This document shows, piece after piece, positions 1 to 7,896 of a DNA stretch of 54,088 nucleotides. The notes below the pieces were generated by a model that was not told the DNA's origin, did no database searches, and saw nothing but the letters and a program-made list of their open reading frames with translations. Every line of letters begins with the position of its first letter. Within the stretch, counting starts at the first letter, position 1. Made by a program: the position numbers and the translations under genes. Location: contig CALZJQ010000005.1 in NCBI GenBank assembly GCA_945787895.1, forward strand, positions 1 through 54,088. The letters are read 5' to 3'. The stretch is from an uncultured Prevotella sp. GTDB taxonomy: Bacteria; Bacteroidota; Bacteroidia; Bacteroidales; Bacteroidaceae.

Positions 1-303
1 GGCGGTGCCCAGACTAAGGTGCTACATTTTGTCAGTGACAACTGTCGTGTGATTAAGGATAATATGTTCCCCGTGCCTCCACTCTTCAAGATGATTCACG
101 ATGAGAGCGGAACGGATTGGAAGGAAATGTATCAGGTGTTCAATATGGGTCACCGTATGGAGATATACGTTCGTCCGGAGGTTGCTGAGAAAGTGATTTC
201 CATCAGCCAGTCGTTTGGCATCGATGCTCAGGTCATCGGACGCATTGAGGAGGGTAGGAAGTCACTGACCATAAAGTCCGAATTCGGAGAGTTTGATTAT
301 TGA
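1..303 (+). CDS. purM: Phosphoribosylformylglycinamidine cyclo-ligase (AIR synthetase), 3' end only
   Basis: C-terminal 100 residues of PurM, which closes the imidazole ring of AIR in purine synthesis in the cytoplasm. The reading frame is open from base 1, so the gene starts outside the window. Visible family signatures are the segment MYQVFNMGHRMEIYV and the closing stretch around GIDAQVIGRIEEG, both typical of the AIRS C-terminal domain. The stop TGA at 301-303 is followed by inverted repeat A1. It precedes prfA on the same strand. Identification rests on the C-terminal third only. Confidence 0.85.
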   Translation, partial: GGAQTKVLHFVSDNCRVIKDNMFPVPPLFKMIHDESGTDWKEMYQVFNMGHRMEIYVRPEVAEKVISISQSFGIDAQVIGRIEEGRKSLTIKSEFGEFDY

Positions 304-320
304 TTCGCTTTGTAAGAGTC

Positions 321-510
321 GGCAAGAATCAACTGTCGCGGTTTTTTTGTTTTTTTTGTTGTTTAGTTGTCTTGTTGTTTTGTGGTTTTGTTGTTTAGTT
401 ATTTAGTTATTTAGTTATTTTGTTGTTTGTCTTTGCAAATGAGTCAATTTCTATTAACAAAACCACAAGACAACAAAACAACAAAAAAAACGTGACAGTT
501 GAATCCTGCC
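321..510. repeat. Family A inverted-repeat element (A1) with an extra outer stem
   Basis: Fills most of the purM-prfA gap. The left arm (about 341-430) is almost only G and T with 8-nt units such as GTTGTTTA. The core 431-455 contains GCAAATGAGTCAATTTCTAT. The right arm (456-490) is almost only A and C. Outside the arms, 321-349 and 482-510 form a second near-perfect inverted repeat (GGCAAGAATCAACTGTC against GACAGTTGAATCCTGCC), giving a stem of nearly 30 bp at the base. Confidence 0.85.
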
Positions 511-550
511 AAACTTAAGAGATTAAAAAATGTAACCCCACCATAACCTA

Positions 551-1660
551 ATGGAGAGTAACAATATTTTGCAAAAGCTTGACGGTCTTGAGAGCCGTTA
601 TGAGGAGGTAAGTACCCTTATCACAGACCCTTCGGTCATTGCAGACCAGCAGAGGTATGTGAAATTGACAAAAGAGTATAAGGACTTAGAGGATATAGTG
701 AAACTCCGCCAGAAGTATATCAATTGTCTCGGGCAGATATCTGAGGCAAAGGATGTGCTCATGAATGAGACAGATGCTGACATGAAGGAAATGGCTCGTG
801 AGCAACTGGCAGAGAACGAGGCACTGCAACCAAATCTTGAAGAAGAGATAAAGATAGCCCTCATTCCCAAAGACCCTGAGGATGCGAAGAACGTGCAGAT
901 GGAAATCAGGGCAGGAACAGGAGGAGACGAAGCGTGTCTTTTCGCAGGTGACCTTTTCCAGATGTACAAGAGATTTTGTGAGTCAAAGGGATGGACTCTC
1001 TCTGTCACGGATGTCAGTGAAGGCGCAGTAGGTGGATTCAAGGAGATTGACTTTGCCGTGAGCGGTGATGATGTCTATGGAGTGTTGAAATACGAATCTG
1101 GAGTACACCGCGTACAACGTGTTCCTGTCACTGAGTCAAACGGACGTATGCAGACAAGTGCCGCAACCGTTGCAGTACTGCCTGAGGCTGACCCTTTTGA
1201 GGTAAGTATCAATGAGGGAGAAATCAAATGGGATACGTTCCGCTCTTCTGGTGCCGGTGGACAGAACGTCAACAAGGTTGAGTCAGGAGTCCGTGCGAGG
1301 TATATGTGGAAAAATCCAAATACCGGCGAGACGGAAGAAATCCTCATCGAGTGTACTGAAACGCGTGACCAGCCTAAAAATAAGGAGCGCGCACTTGCTC
1401 GCCTGCGTACATATATCTACGACCGTGAGCACCAGAAATACGTCGATGACATTGCTAATCGCCGCAAGAGCCTTGTATCCACTGGTGACCGTTCGGCAAA
1501 GATACGTACATATAATTTCCCTCAGGGACGTGTCACGGATCATCGTATCGGTTACACCACTCATGACTTGAGTGGTTTTCTCGGTGGCGACATTCAGGCA
1601 ATGATTGATGCACTCACGGTGGCCGAGAACGCAGAGAGAATGAAGGAGGCTGAATTGTAG
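551..1660 (+). CDS. prfA: Peptide chain release factor 1
   Basis: Class I release factor that reads UAA/UAG in the ribosomal A site and triggers peptide release. The length of 369 residues is normal for RF1. The tripeptide anticodon region reads PVT at 192-194 (RF1-type PxT, not the SPF of RF2). The catalytic GGQ lies at 236-238 in SSGAGGQNVNKVESGVR. The ATG at 551 lacks a clear Shine-Dalgarno, as is usual in Bacteroidetes. It sits between purM and pyrF on the same strand, with repeat elements on both sides. Confidence 0.97.
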   Translation: MESNNILQKLDGLESRYEEVSTLITDPSVIADQQRYVKLTKEYKDLEDIVKLRQKYINCLGQISEAKDVLMNETDADMKEMAREQLAENEALQPNLEEEIKIALIPKDPEDAKNVQMEIRAGTGGDEACLFAGDLFQMYKRFCESKGWTLSVTDVSEGAVGGFKEIDFAVSGDDVYGVLKYESGVHRVQRVPVTESNGRMQTSAATVAVLPEADPFEVSINEGEIKWDTFRSSGAGGQNVNKVESGVRARYMWKNPNTGETEEILIECTETRDQPKNKERALARLRTYIYDREHQKYVDDIANRRKSLVSTGDRSAKIRTYNFPQGRVTDHRIGYTTHDLSGFLGGDIQAMIDALTVAENAERMKEAEL

Positions 1661-1710
1661 ATAGACATTTGCATCGTGTTTGACAAAGTTTGGGGCAGTC
1701 TTTAACATCC

Positions 1711-1811
1711 TCGGTTTTGCGGTTTTGCGGTTTTACGGAGGTTTGTAACTTCCTAAAAAACTAAAAACCTAAAAAACTAAAAACCTAAAAACCGTACACC
1801 CCTAAAACCGA
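1711..1811. repeat. Family C inverted-repeat element (C1)
   Basis: The left arm is GGTTTTGC/GGTTTTAC units of 8 nt. The core CGGAGGTTTGTAACTTCC (1736-1753) is itself a small inverted repeat. The right arm is made of AAAACCTA units, and the ends TCGG and CCGA match. Its core is the short form, lacking the AAGGCTG segment seen in other family C copies. Lies 50 nt after the prfA stop. Confidence 0.8.
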
Positions 1812-1848
1812 AAAGAAACTTCATAACCTTGAGAATTTTATTTTCTAT

Positions 1849-1995
1849 ATGGCAAAATACGCTACGATAACAAGGAAAAAGGAAGAGGCTGACGACAAAA
1901 CAGTCAATGCTACAGAGTTCATTCAACGAATGATTTCCTCCCGTCGTGTGCCCGATGAAAATATTGAGTTGCCAAGGACGGAAAGGCAGAAATGA
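1849..1995 (+). CDS. Possible small protein of 48 residues, unrecognised
   Basis: ATG at 1849, TGA at 1993-1995. The product is basic and hydrophilic (MAKYATITRKKEEADD..., ending LPRTERQK) with no signal peptide or membrane helix. It sits in the same orientation between prfA and pyrF, just after element C1. Support: start, stop and composition look like a real gene, and the frame lies outside the repeat arms. Against: it is short, has no ribosome binding site, and matches no family I know. Confidence 0.45.
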   Translation: MAKYATITRKKEEADDKTVNATEFIQRMISSRRVPDENIELPRTERQK

Positions 1996-2109
1996 CTATG
2001 GAAGATTGTCTGTTAGTTACTCTGTCAGTAACCGATTTTTGATTAGCTGACACAAAAACTGCTGACACAAGAACTGTAAACCATAATAAATAACCAAACA
2101 TCAATAAAT

Positions 2110-2934
2110 ATGAACAGAGACCAACTTGTAACGGAAATATTCAGGAAAAAGAGTTTCCTATGTGTGGGACTTGACGTGGATCTCAATAAGATTCCAGAGT
2201 TTCTACTGAAGGAAGAAGACCCTATCTTTACCTTCAACAAGGCAATTATCGATGCAACAGCACCATATTGTGTGGCATATAAGCCCAATCTCGCATTCTA
2301 CGAAGCATACGGACTCAAAGGTATTGCAGCATTTGAAAAGACAATAGCGTACCTTAAAGAGAATTATCCGGAGCAGTTTGTCATTGCTGACGCAAAGCGC
2401 GGAGACATAGGCAACACTTCAAAGATGTATGCAAAGACGTTCTTTGGAGAGTATGACGTAGATGCCCTTACTGTGGCACCATACATGGGAGAGGACTCCG
2501 TAGTGCCATTCCTTGATGGATACGATGGTAAGTGGGTCATCTTGTTGGCACTTACGAGTAACAAGGGTAGTTTCGACTTCCAGCTCACAGAAGACAACAA
2601 CGGTGAACGCTTGTTTGAGAAAGTAATCAAGAAGTCCCGGCAATGGGGTGATGATGAGAACATGATGTATGTGGTAGGAGCCACAAGAGGCGAAATGTTC
2701 ACAGATATTCGCAAGGTTGCTCCAACGAGTTTCCTTCTTGTTCCTGGTGTCGGCGCACAAGGTGGCAGCTTGCAGGACGTATGCAAGTACGGAATGACTA
2801 AGGACTGTGGGCTTATAGTCAATTCATCCCGTGGCATCATCTATGCAGACAAGACAGAAAACTTTGCCCAGGCTGCTGCGGAAAGTGCAAGGAAGTTGCA
2901 GGAAGAAATGGCTGCAGAACTGGACAAACTTTGA
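2110..2934 (+). CDS. pyrF: Orotidine 5'-phosphate decarboxylase
   Basis: Last step of UMP synthesis: decarboxylates OMP to UMP in the cytoplasm. The product has 274 residues, the length of the longer, type 2 (mycobacterial/Bacteroidetes) class. The catalytic Asp-Lys-x-x-Asp motif is in [16 protein letters not shown]-terminal [14 protein letters not shown] and C-terminal [11 protein letters not shown] / [13 protein letters not shown] form the phosphate-binding end of the barrel. The start is ATG 2110. Preceded on the same strand by prfA and the small 48-residue frame. Confidence 0.97.
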   Translation: MNRDQLVTEIFRKKSFLCVGLDVDLNKIPEFLLKEEDPIFTFNKAIIDATAPYCVAYKPNLAFYEAYGLKGIAAFEKTIAYLKENYPEQFVIADAKRGDIGNTSKMYAKTFFGEYDVDALTVAPYMGEDSVVPFLDGYDGKWVILLALTSNKGSFDFQLTEDNNGERLFEKVIKKSRQWGDDENMMYVVGATRGEMFTDIRKVAPTSFLLVPGVGAQGGSLQDVCKYGMTKDCGLIVNSSRGIIYADKTENFAQAAAESARKLQEEMAAELDKL

Positions 2935-2965
2935 TTTTTCCACTTTTTTTGTGACAGGGGGGAAG

Positions 2966-3123
2966 GGCTGGTTGTTGGTTGTTGGTTTTTGGTTGGAATG
3001 TAGTTTCAGGTTGTCGGTTGTTGTTTTTTGGGGGGGCGGAATGCTTGGCAAATGGAGTTTTCTCAAGAGGTGAGACTAACCTGCCAACAATCCAAAACCA
3101 ACAACCGACAACCAGGAACTACT
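2966..3123. repeat. Family B inverted-repeat element (B1) with an extra G/T tract
   Basis: Element proper 2999-3123. The left end GTAGTTTCAGGTTGTCGG mirrors the right end CCGACAACCAGGAACTAC. The core at 3047-3085 reads CAAATGGAGTTTTCTCAAGA then GGTGAGACTAACC (forward orientation). An extra G/T tract (2966-2998, units near GGTTGTT) precedes it. Lies between pyrF and the lpxD promoter. Outside it, 2935-3379 holds only the promoter at 3259. Confidence 0.8.
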
Positions 3124-3258
3124 CAATTCAGGAGAAAAATTCATGTGAACATATCCATTTGTGAATGAAAAGTCTAAAAATATGTTCATCTTATCCAAAA
3201 ACATTTATGGAAAACGCAAATAGTTTCCAATAGTTTTCGTAGATTTCGTTTTTTTTCG

Positions 3259-3266
3259 TAATTTTG
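3259..3266 (+). promoter_or_regulatory. Bacteroidetes-type promoter -7 box for lpxD
   Basis: TAATTTTG followed by CA, matching TAnnTTTG, 114 nt upstream of the lpxD ATG. The -33 region (about 3233-3238, TTTTCG) is only a weak match. It probably drives the lipid A operon. Confidence 0.5.
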
Positions 3267-3379
3267 CAACAAAATTACCCATTATCCTGTTTCGTCCACT
3301 TTGTAATTTATGACATTCAGGTCAGTACACCCTGAGTGAAACATTGGGGAAAGCAGGTTTTCGCGAAAACAATTTATAT

Positions 3380-4429
3380 ATGGAATTTTCAGCAAAACAG
3401 ATTGCAGAACTTGTTCAAGGTCGTGTAGAAGGTGATGAGAATGTCACAGTCAGTGATTTTGCCAAAATAGAAGAAGGTAAATCGGGGGCAATCTCATTTC
3501 TTTCAAATCCCAAATACACTCATTTCATTTACAACACGGAGTCAAGTATCGTTTTGGTTGACGAGAGTGTAGTTCTTGAAAATGAAGTGAAACCTACGCT
3601 TATTCGTGTAAAGAGCGCTTATGAGGCAGTGGCAAAACTGCTCCAGTTGTATCAGTCACTGAAACCAAAAAAGAAAGGAATCGACTCCTTGGCATTCATC
3701 GACCCTACTGCAAAGGTGGGAAAGGATTGTTATATCGGACCTTTCGTGGCTATCGGGCCTGGCGTGGTAATAGGTGATGGATGCGTACTGCATCCCCATG
3801 TCACGATAGGAGAAAAAGCAACGGTAGGCAATAATACGGAAATTTACAGCAACGCAGTCGTTTATCATCATTGTAAGGTAGGAAACAACTGCATCCTTCA
3901 TGCCGGATGTGTCATCGGTGCAGATGGATTCGGCTTTGCTCCCTCTGCAAATGGTTATGACAAAATCCCGCAGATAGGAATAGTGACCATAGAAGACAAC
4001 GTGGAGATTGGGGCGAATACATGCGTGGATCGTTCAACCATGGGAAGCACATACGTCAGAAAGGGTGTCAAACTTGACAATCTCGTGCAGATAGCCCACA
4101 ACACAGACATCGGGGAGAACACCGTAATGTCTGCGCAGGTAGGAATAGCTGGCAGCACGAAGGTCGGACAATGGTGTATGTTCGGAGGTCAGGTAGGACT
4201 TGCAGGACATATTACAATAGGCGACAGGGTGCAGCTTGGAGCACAGAGCGGAGTACCGGGTAACATTAAGGATGGAGAACAGCTGATAGGCACACCTCCG
4301 ATGCCAATGAAGCAATACTTCCGCTCACAGGCAGTATTTAGACGCCTCCCAGATATGTACCGCGAGATGGAAGCGTTGAAAAAACAGATTGCCGAACTCC
4401 AAAATAAAGTAGGAGGAACTAAGGAGTAA
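3380..4429 (+). CDS. lpxD: UDP-3-O-acylglucosamine N-acyltransferase
   Basis: Adds the second 3-hydroxyacyl chain, from acyl-ACP, to UDP-3-O-acyl-glucosamine in lipid A synthesis. The 349 residues fit the family. An N-terminal uridine-binding domain (about 1-105) is followed by left-handed beta-helix hexapeptide repeats and a C-terminal helix. The catalytic His is in [15 protein letters not shown] chose ATG 3380 because the protein then begins [12 protein letters not shown] like other LpxD; an in-frame TTG at 3344 only adds 12 unrelated residues. First gene of the lpxD-lpxC/fabZ-lpxA-miaA cluster. Confidence 0.95.
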   Translation: MEFSAKQIAELVQGRVEGDENVTVSDFAKIEEGKSGAISFLSNPKYTHFIYNTESSIVLVDESVVLENEVKPTLIRVKSAYEAVAKLLQLYQSLKPKKKGIDSLAFIDPTAKVGKDCYIGPFVAIGPGVVIGDGCVLHPHVTIGEKATVGNNTEIYSNAVVYHHCKVGNNCILHAGCVIGADGFGFAPSANGYDKIPQIGIVTIEDNVEIGANTCVDRSTMGSTYVRKGVKLDNLVQIAHNTDIGENTVMSAQVGIAGSTKVGQWCMFGGQVGLAGHITIGDRVQLGAQSGVPGNIKDGEQLIGTPPMPMKQYFRSQAVFRRLPDMYREMEALKKQIAELQNKVGGTKE

Positions 4430-4495
4430 GGCTTTCTAAGAAAGCAACAAGAATTATTTTAACTCGACACACCAAATTATTTTACACAGAAAACA

Positions 4496-5884
4496 ATGTT
4501 AAAGCAGCAGACAATAAAGGGAAGTTTCTCGCTTTGCGGCAAAGGACTTCATACAGGTCTTAGTCTAACGGTGACTTTCAACCCGGCAGATGAGAATACA
4601 GGCTACAAGATTCAGCGGATTGATGTCGAAGGTATGCCGGTCATTGACGCTGTGGCAGAAAACGTCATAGATACTCAGAGAGGTACTGTAATAGGAAAGG
4701 GAGACGTGCGCATCTCCACCATTGAGCACGCTCTGGCAGCTCTTTACGCACTTGGCATTGATAATTGTCTCATACAGGTCAACGGACCGGAGTTCCCTAT
4801 CCTTGACGGTTCTGCCATAATGTATGTCAACAAGATAATGGAGGTTGGTATCGTTGAACAGAATGCGCCCAAAGACTACTACATCATACGTAACAAAATC
4901 GAGGTGAAGGACGACAAGACCGGTTCCTGCATCACCATTCTCCCTGATGAGCAGTTCAGTATCACGGCTATGTGTTCTTTCGAGTCAAAGTTTATCAACT
5001 CTCAGTTTGCTACCATTGACAACGTTGCAGACTTTCCAAAGGAAATAGCTCCGGCACGCACGTTCGTCTTTGTCAGGGACATCATGCCGCTTCTTCAGGC
5101 AAATCTTATAAAGGGTGGTGACCTCGACAACGCCATTGTCATATATGAAAGGGAACAGCCACAGGAGAAACTTGACGAACTGGCCGACTACCTGAAGGTG
5201 CAGAGACTGGATGCAAGCAAACTCGGATATATCCAGCACAAGCCTATCGTGTGGGAAAATGAATGCACGCGCCATAAGTTGCTTGATGTGATAGGAGACA
5301 TGGCTCTCATAGGAAAACCCATAAAGGGACGTATCGTTGCAACAAGACCGGGACATACCATCAACAACAAGTTTGCAAGGCAGATGCGTAAGGAGATAAG
5401 GAAGCATGAAGTCCAGGTTCCTATTTATGACCCCAACGCAGCTCCCGTTCTCGACATCAAGCGCATACGTGAACTCCTTCCTCACCGTTACCCCATGCAG
5501 CTCGTGGACAAAATCACTTCTATCGGTGCAACAAGTATCGTAGGCGTAAAGAATGTTACGATAAACGAGCCTTTCTTTGTCGGACATTTCCCAGAGGAAC
5601 CGGTCATGCCCGGCGTGTTGCTGATTGAAGCCATGGCACAATGTGGAGGACTCATCCTCCTCAACATAATGGAAGACCCGGAGAGATACACTGCCTATTT
5701 CATCAAGATTGACGGGGTGAAGTTCAGAAAGAAAGTCGTTCCCGGTGACACGCTGATATTCAAGGTAAATCTTCTCGGTCCTGTACGTCATGGTATTTCC
5801 ACCCTACATGGATATGCCTTTGTAGGAGATGACCTCGTATGTGAAGCCACTTACGCTTGCCAGCTCATCAAGAATAGGGAATAG
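4496..5884 (+). CDS. lpxC: Bifunctional UDP-3-O-acyl-GlcNAc deacetylase / 3-hydroxyacyl-ACP dehydratase fusion
   Basis: 462 residues. Residues 1-305 are LpxC, the zinc deacetylase committing flux to lipid A: STIEHALAAL with zinc ligand His78, then His260 and Asp264 in RHKLLDVIGD, and His287 in RPGHTIN. Residues 320-462 are FabZ: LLPHRYPMQLVD, then GHFPEEPVMPG with catalytic His364 and Glu378 in LIEAMAQCGG. FabZ dehydrates 3-hydroxyacyl-ACP, the same acyl donor used by LpxA/LpxD, so one polypeptide links lipid A and fatty acid synthesis. The fusion is known across Bacteroidetes. ATG at 4496; lies between lpxD and lpxA. Confidence 0.97.
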   Translation: MLKQQTIKGSFSLCGKGLHTGLSLTVTFNPADENTGYKIQRIDVEGMPVIDAVAENVIDTQRGTVIGKGDVRISTIEHALAALYALGIDNCLIQVNGPEFPILDGSAIMYVNKIMEVGIVEQNAPKDYYIIRNKIEVKDDKTGSCITILPDEQFSITAMCSFESKFINSQFATIDNVADFPKEIAPARTFVFVRDIMPLLQANLIKGGDLDNAIVIYEREQPQEKLDELADYLKVQRLDASKLGYIQHKPIVWENECTRHKLLDVIGDMALIGKPIKGRIVATRPGHTINNKFARQMRKEIRKHEVQVPIYDPNAAPVLDIKRIRELLPHRYPMQLVDKITSIGATSIVGVKNVTINEPFFVGHFPEEPVMPGVLLIEAMAQCGGLILLNIMEDPERYTAYFIKIDGVKFRKKVVPGDTLIFKVNLLGPVRHGISTLHGYAFVGDDLVCEATYACQLIKNRE

Positions 5885-5918
5885 CAGGTCAGGAACAGCA
5901 CGTGAGTCACTGGCTTTC

Positions 5919-6015
5919 TGTCTTTTTGTTCAGTTGTCTTGTCATTTAGTTGGTGTACTTCTCAAAGAGAATAGCTGTCAACTAAAACACTAAACAACAA
6001 GACAACAAAACCACA
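5919..6015. repeat. Family A inverted-repeat element (A2)
   Basis: The left G/T arm (TTTTTGTTCAGTTGTCTTG, 5921-5950) pairs with the right A/C arm (CACTAAACAACAAGACAAC, 5987-6005). The core 5957-5982 (CTTCTCAAAGAGAATAG) is closer to family B cores. Fills the gap between lpxC/fabZ and lpxA inside the operon, so it would be transcribed. Confidence 0.75.
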
Positions 6016-6043
6016 ATTACAGTATTTATTGAAAACCATTATT

Positions 6044-6814
6044 ATGAATCAGATTAGCCCATTAGCATTCGTACATCCAAATGCGAAATTAGGAGACAAC
6101 AATATTATCGGTCCCTTCTGCTATATTGACGCAGATGTTGTAATTGGTGACAACAATGTATTCCAAAACAGCGTGACGCTCAATCAGGGAACGCGTCTCG
6201 GGTCTGGTAATGAAATATTCCCAGGTGCAAGCATTTCTACAAAGCCGCAGGACCTGAAGTATCGGGGAGAGGCTACGCTTTGTGAAATAGGAGACAATAA
6301 TTCAATACGTGAAAACGTAACAGTCTCACGTGGAACGGCTTCCAAAGGTACGACAAAGGTGGGAAACAACAACCTTCTCATGGAGAATATGCACGTAGCG
6401 CACGATTGCGTAATCGGAAACAACTGCATAATCGGCAACTCCACAAAGTTTGCTGGAGAGGTAGTAGTGGATGACTGCGCCATTATCTCTGCTTCTGTAC
6501 TCGTGCATCAGTTCTGTCATATCGGTGGATATGTGATGGTACAGGGAGGCAGTCGTACAAGTCAGGACATTCCTCCGTACGTCATTGCAGGAAAGGAACC
6601 TATCAGATACGCAGGACTGAACCTCATAGGACTCAGGCGCAGAGGCTTTTCTGCAGAGACTATAGAGAAAATCCGTAAAGCGTACGATTTGCTCTATTCC
6701 AAAGGCATTCTTAAGGAAGGAATTGCAGAAATCAAGGCAACCATGCCTGAGACAAAGGAAATAGAGTATATTATCAGTTTTCTTGAAACTGCTCAACGTG
6801 GAATCATCCGCTGA
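6044..6814 (+). CDS. lpxA: UDP-N-acetylglucosamine acyltransferase
   Basis: First step of lipid A synthesis: transfers a 3-hydroxyacyl chain from ACP to the 3-OH of UDP-GlcNAc. The 256 residues match the family. About ten hexapeptide repeats form the beta-helix. The catalytic His is in MHVAHDCVIGNN, and the acyl-chain ruler region around GGYVMVQGGSRTSQDIPPYV is clear. ATG 6044 is chosen (MNQISPLAFVHPNAKLG); a TTG 15 nt earlier is less likely. The stop is immediately followed by miaA. Confidence 0.96.
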   Translation: MNQISPLAFVHPNAKLGDNNIIGPFCYIDADVVIGDNNVFQNSVTLNQGTRLGSGNEIFPGASISTKPQDLKYRGEATLCEIGDNNSIRENVTVSRGTASKGTTKVGNNNLLMENMHVAHDCVIGNNCIIGNSTKFAGEVVVDDCAIISASVLVHQFCHIGGYVMVQGGSRTSQDIPPYVIAGKEPIRYAGLNLIGLRRRGFSAETIEKIRKAYDLLYSKGILKEGIAEIKATMPETKEIEYIISFLETAQRGIIR

Positions 6815-7711
6815 ATGATGGACAGGCACCTTATTGTAATAACGGGACCGACAGGAGTAGGTAAGACTGAGTTGTGTCTCCAGATTGCAGAATATTATGG
6901 TATTGACATCATAAATGCTGACTCTCGCCAGATTTTTTCAGAATTACCGGTAGGTACTGCCGCTCCCTCTGCACGACAAATGCAGAGGGTGCGGCATTAT
7001 TTTGTCGGTACGAAGCATGTCGGCGACTATTACTCCGCTTCGATGTACGAGCAGGATGTCATGAGTCTCATTGACAATTCAGACGACCGGCTGTTTCTTC
7101 TTACAGGAGGTTCTATGATGTATATCGACGCAGTATGCAATGGTATAGATGATATTCCGACAATAGATGAGGATGTTAGGCGGATGATGAAACGAAGATA
7201 TGAGGAAGAAGGCTTGGACTGCCTGCTTGATGAACTCAGGACTCTTGACCCGGAACACTATGAAGTCGTTGACAAGAAGAATCCAAGAAGGGTCATTCAT
7301 GCCCTTGAGATATGCCATCAGACGGGAAAAACTTATTCTTCTTTCAGGCGGGGAGAAAAAAAAACAAGACCTTTCGGAATCATAAAGATTGGACTGTGCA
7401 GGGAGCGTGAGGAACTGTATGAACGCATAAACGGCAGGGTAATTGAAATGATTCGGGATGGACTTGAAGAAGAAGCAAGGAGAATGCTTCCCTTCAGGAA
7501 TGAGAACTCCCTCAATACTGTCGGTTATAAGGAAATGTTTCAGTATCTTGACGGCAACATTTCCCTTGATGAGGCTGTGAGGCAAATACAGAGCAACAGC
7601 CGGAGATATGCCAGAAAGCAGATGACCTGGTATAAGAGAGATGAAGAAATGAAATGGTTTCATCCCGATAATGTTAAAGAAATCATAAATTATATAGATG
7701 TGTGCGTATGA
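6815..7711 (+). CDS. miaA: tRNA dimethylallyltransferase
   Basis: Transfers a dimethylallyl group to N6 of A37 in tRNAs reading UNN codons. The P-loop GPTGVGKT is at 11-18, followed by INADSRQIF, FVGTKHVGDYYSA and GGSMMYIDAV, all MiaA signatures. The C-terminal ends with the family's RRYARKQMTWYKRDEEMKWF. 298 residues. The start ATG directly follows the lpxA TGA with no gap (ATGATG, so 6815 or 6818), so the two are probably translationally coupled. Last gene of the lipid A cluster. Confidence 0.96.
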   Translation: MMDRHLIVITGPTGVGKTELCLQIAEYYGIDIINADSRQIFSELPVGTAAPSARQMQRVRHYFVGTKHVGDYYSASMYEQDVMSLIDNSDDRLFLLTGGSMMYIDAVCNGIDDIPTIDEDVRRMMKRRYEEEGLDCLLDELRTLDPEHYEVVDKKNPRRVIHALEICHQTGKTYSSFRRGEKKTRPFGIIKIGLCREREELYERINGRVIEMIRDGLEEEARRMLPFRNENSLNTVGYKEMFQYLDGNISLDEAVRQIQSNSRRYARKQMTWYKRDEEMKWFHPDNVKEIINYIDVCV

Positions 7712-7738
7712 CAAGCAGATAATATCAATGTTTTTTAT

Positions 7739-7746
7739 TAATTTTG
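7739..7746 (+). promoter_or_regulatory. Promoter -7 box for the penicillin-binding protein gene
   Basis: TAATTTTG followed by CA matches TAnnTTTG. No good -33 TTTG at the right distance. The predicted transcription start (about 7752) coincides with the first base of element B2, so B2 would be the mRNA leader. Confidence 0.5.
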
Positions 7747-7751
7747 CATAT

Positions 7752-7884
7752 TGTAATTTCTGGTTGTAGGTTTTAGGTTGTGGGTTGTTGGTTGTTAGTC
7801 AGTTAGTCTTTCCTCTTGAGGAGGCTCCATTAGTCAGCCATTCCAGCCTACAACCTACAACCCATAATACACAACCAGTTACAC
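7752..7884. repeat. Family B inverted-repeat element (B2)
   Basis: Left end GTAATTTCTGG; the left arm has 7-nt units (GTTGTAG, GTTTTAG, GTTGTGG, GTTGTTG). The core 7796-7832 is in reverse orientation (GTCTTTCCTCTTGAGGAGGC then TCCATTAG). The right arm has units such as AACCTAC and AACCCAT and ends ACCAGTTACAC. Ends 12 nt before the ATG of the next gene. Confidence 0.85.
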
Positions 7885-7896
7885 ATAAATAAAACA

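Noticed and set aside
2831-3164. Open frames of 60-80 residues at the end of pyrF and across B1
   Set aside because: They follow the low-complexity G/T and A/C arms and overlap pyrF; no protein-like composition.
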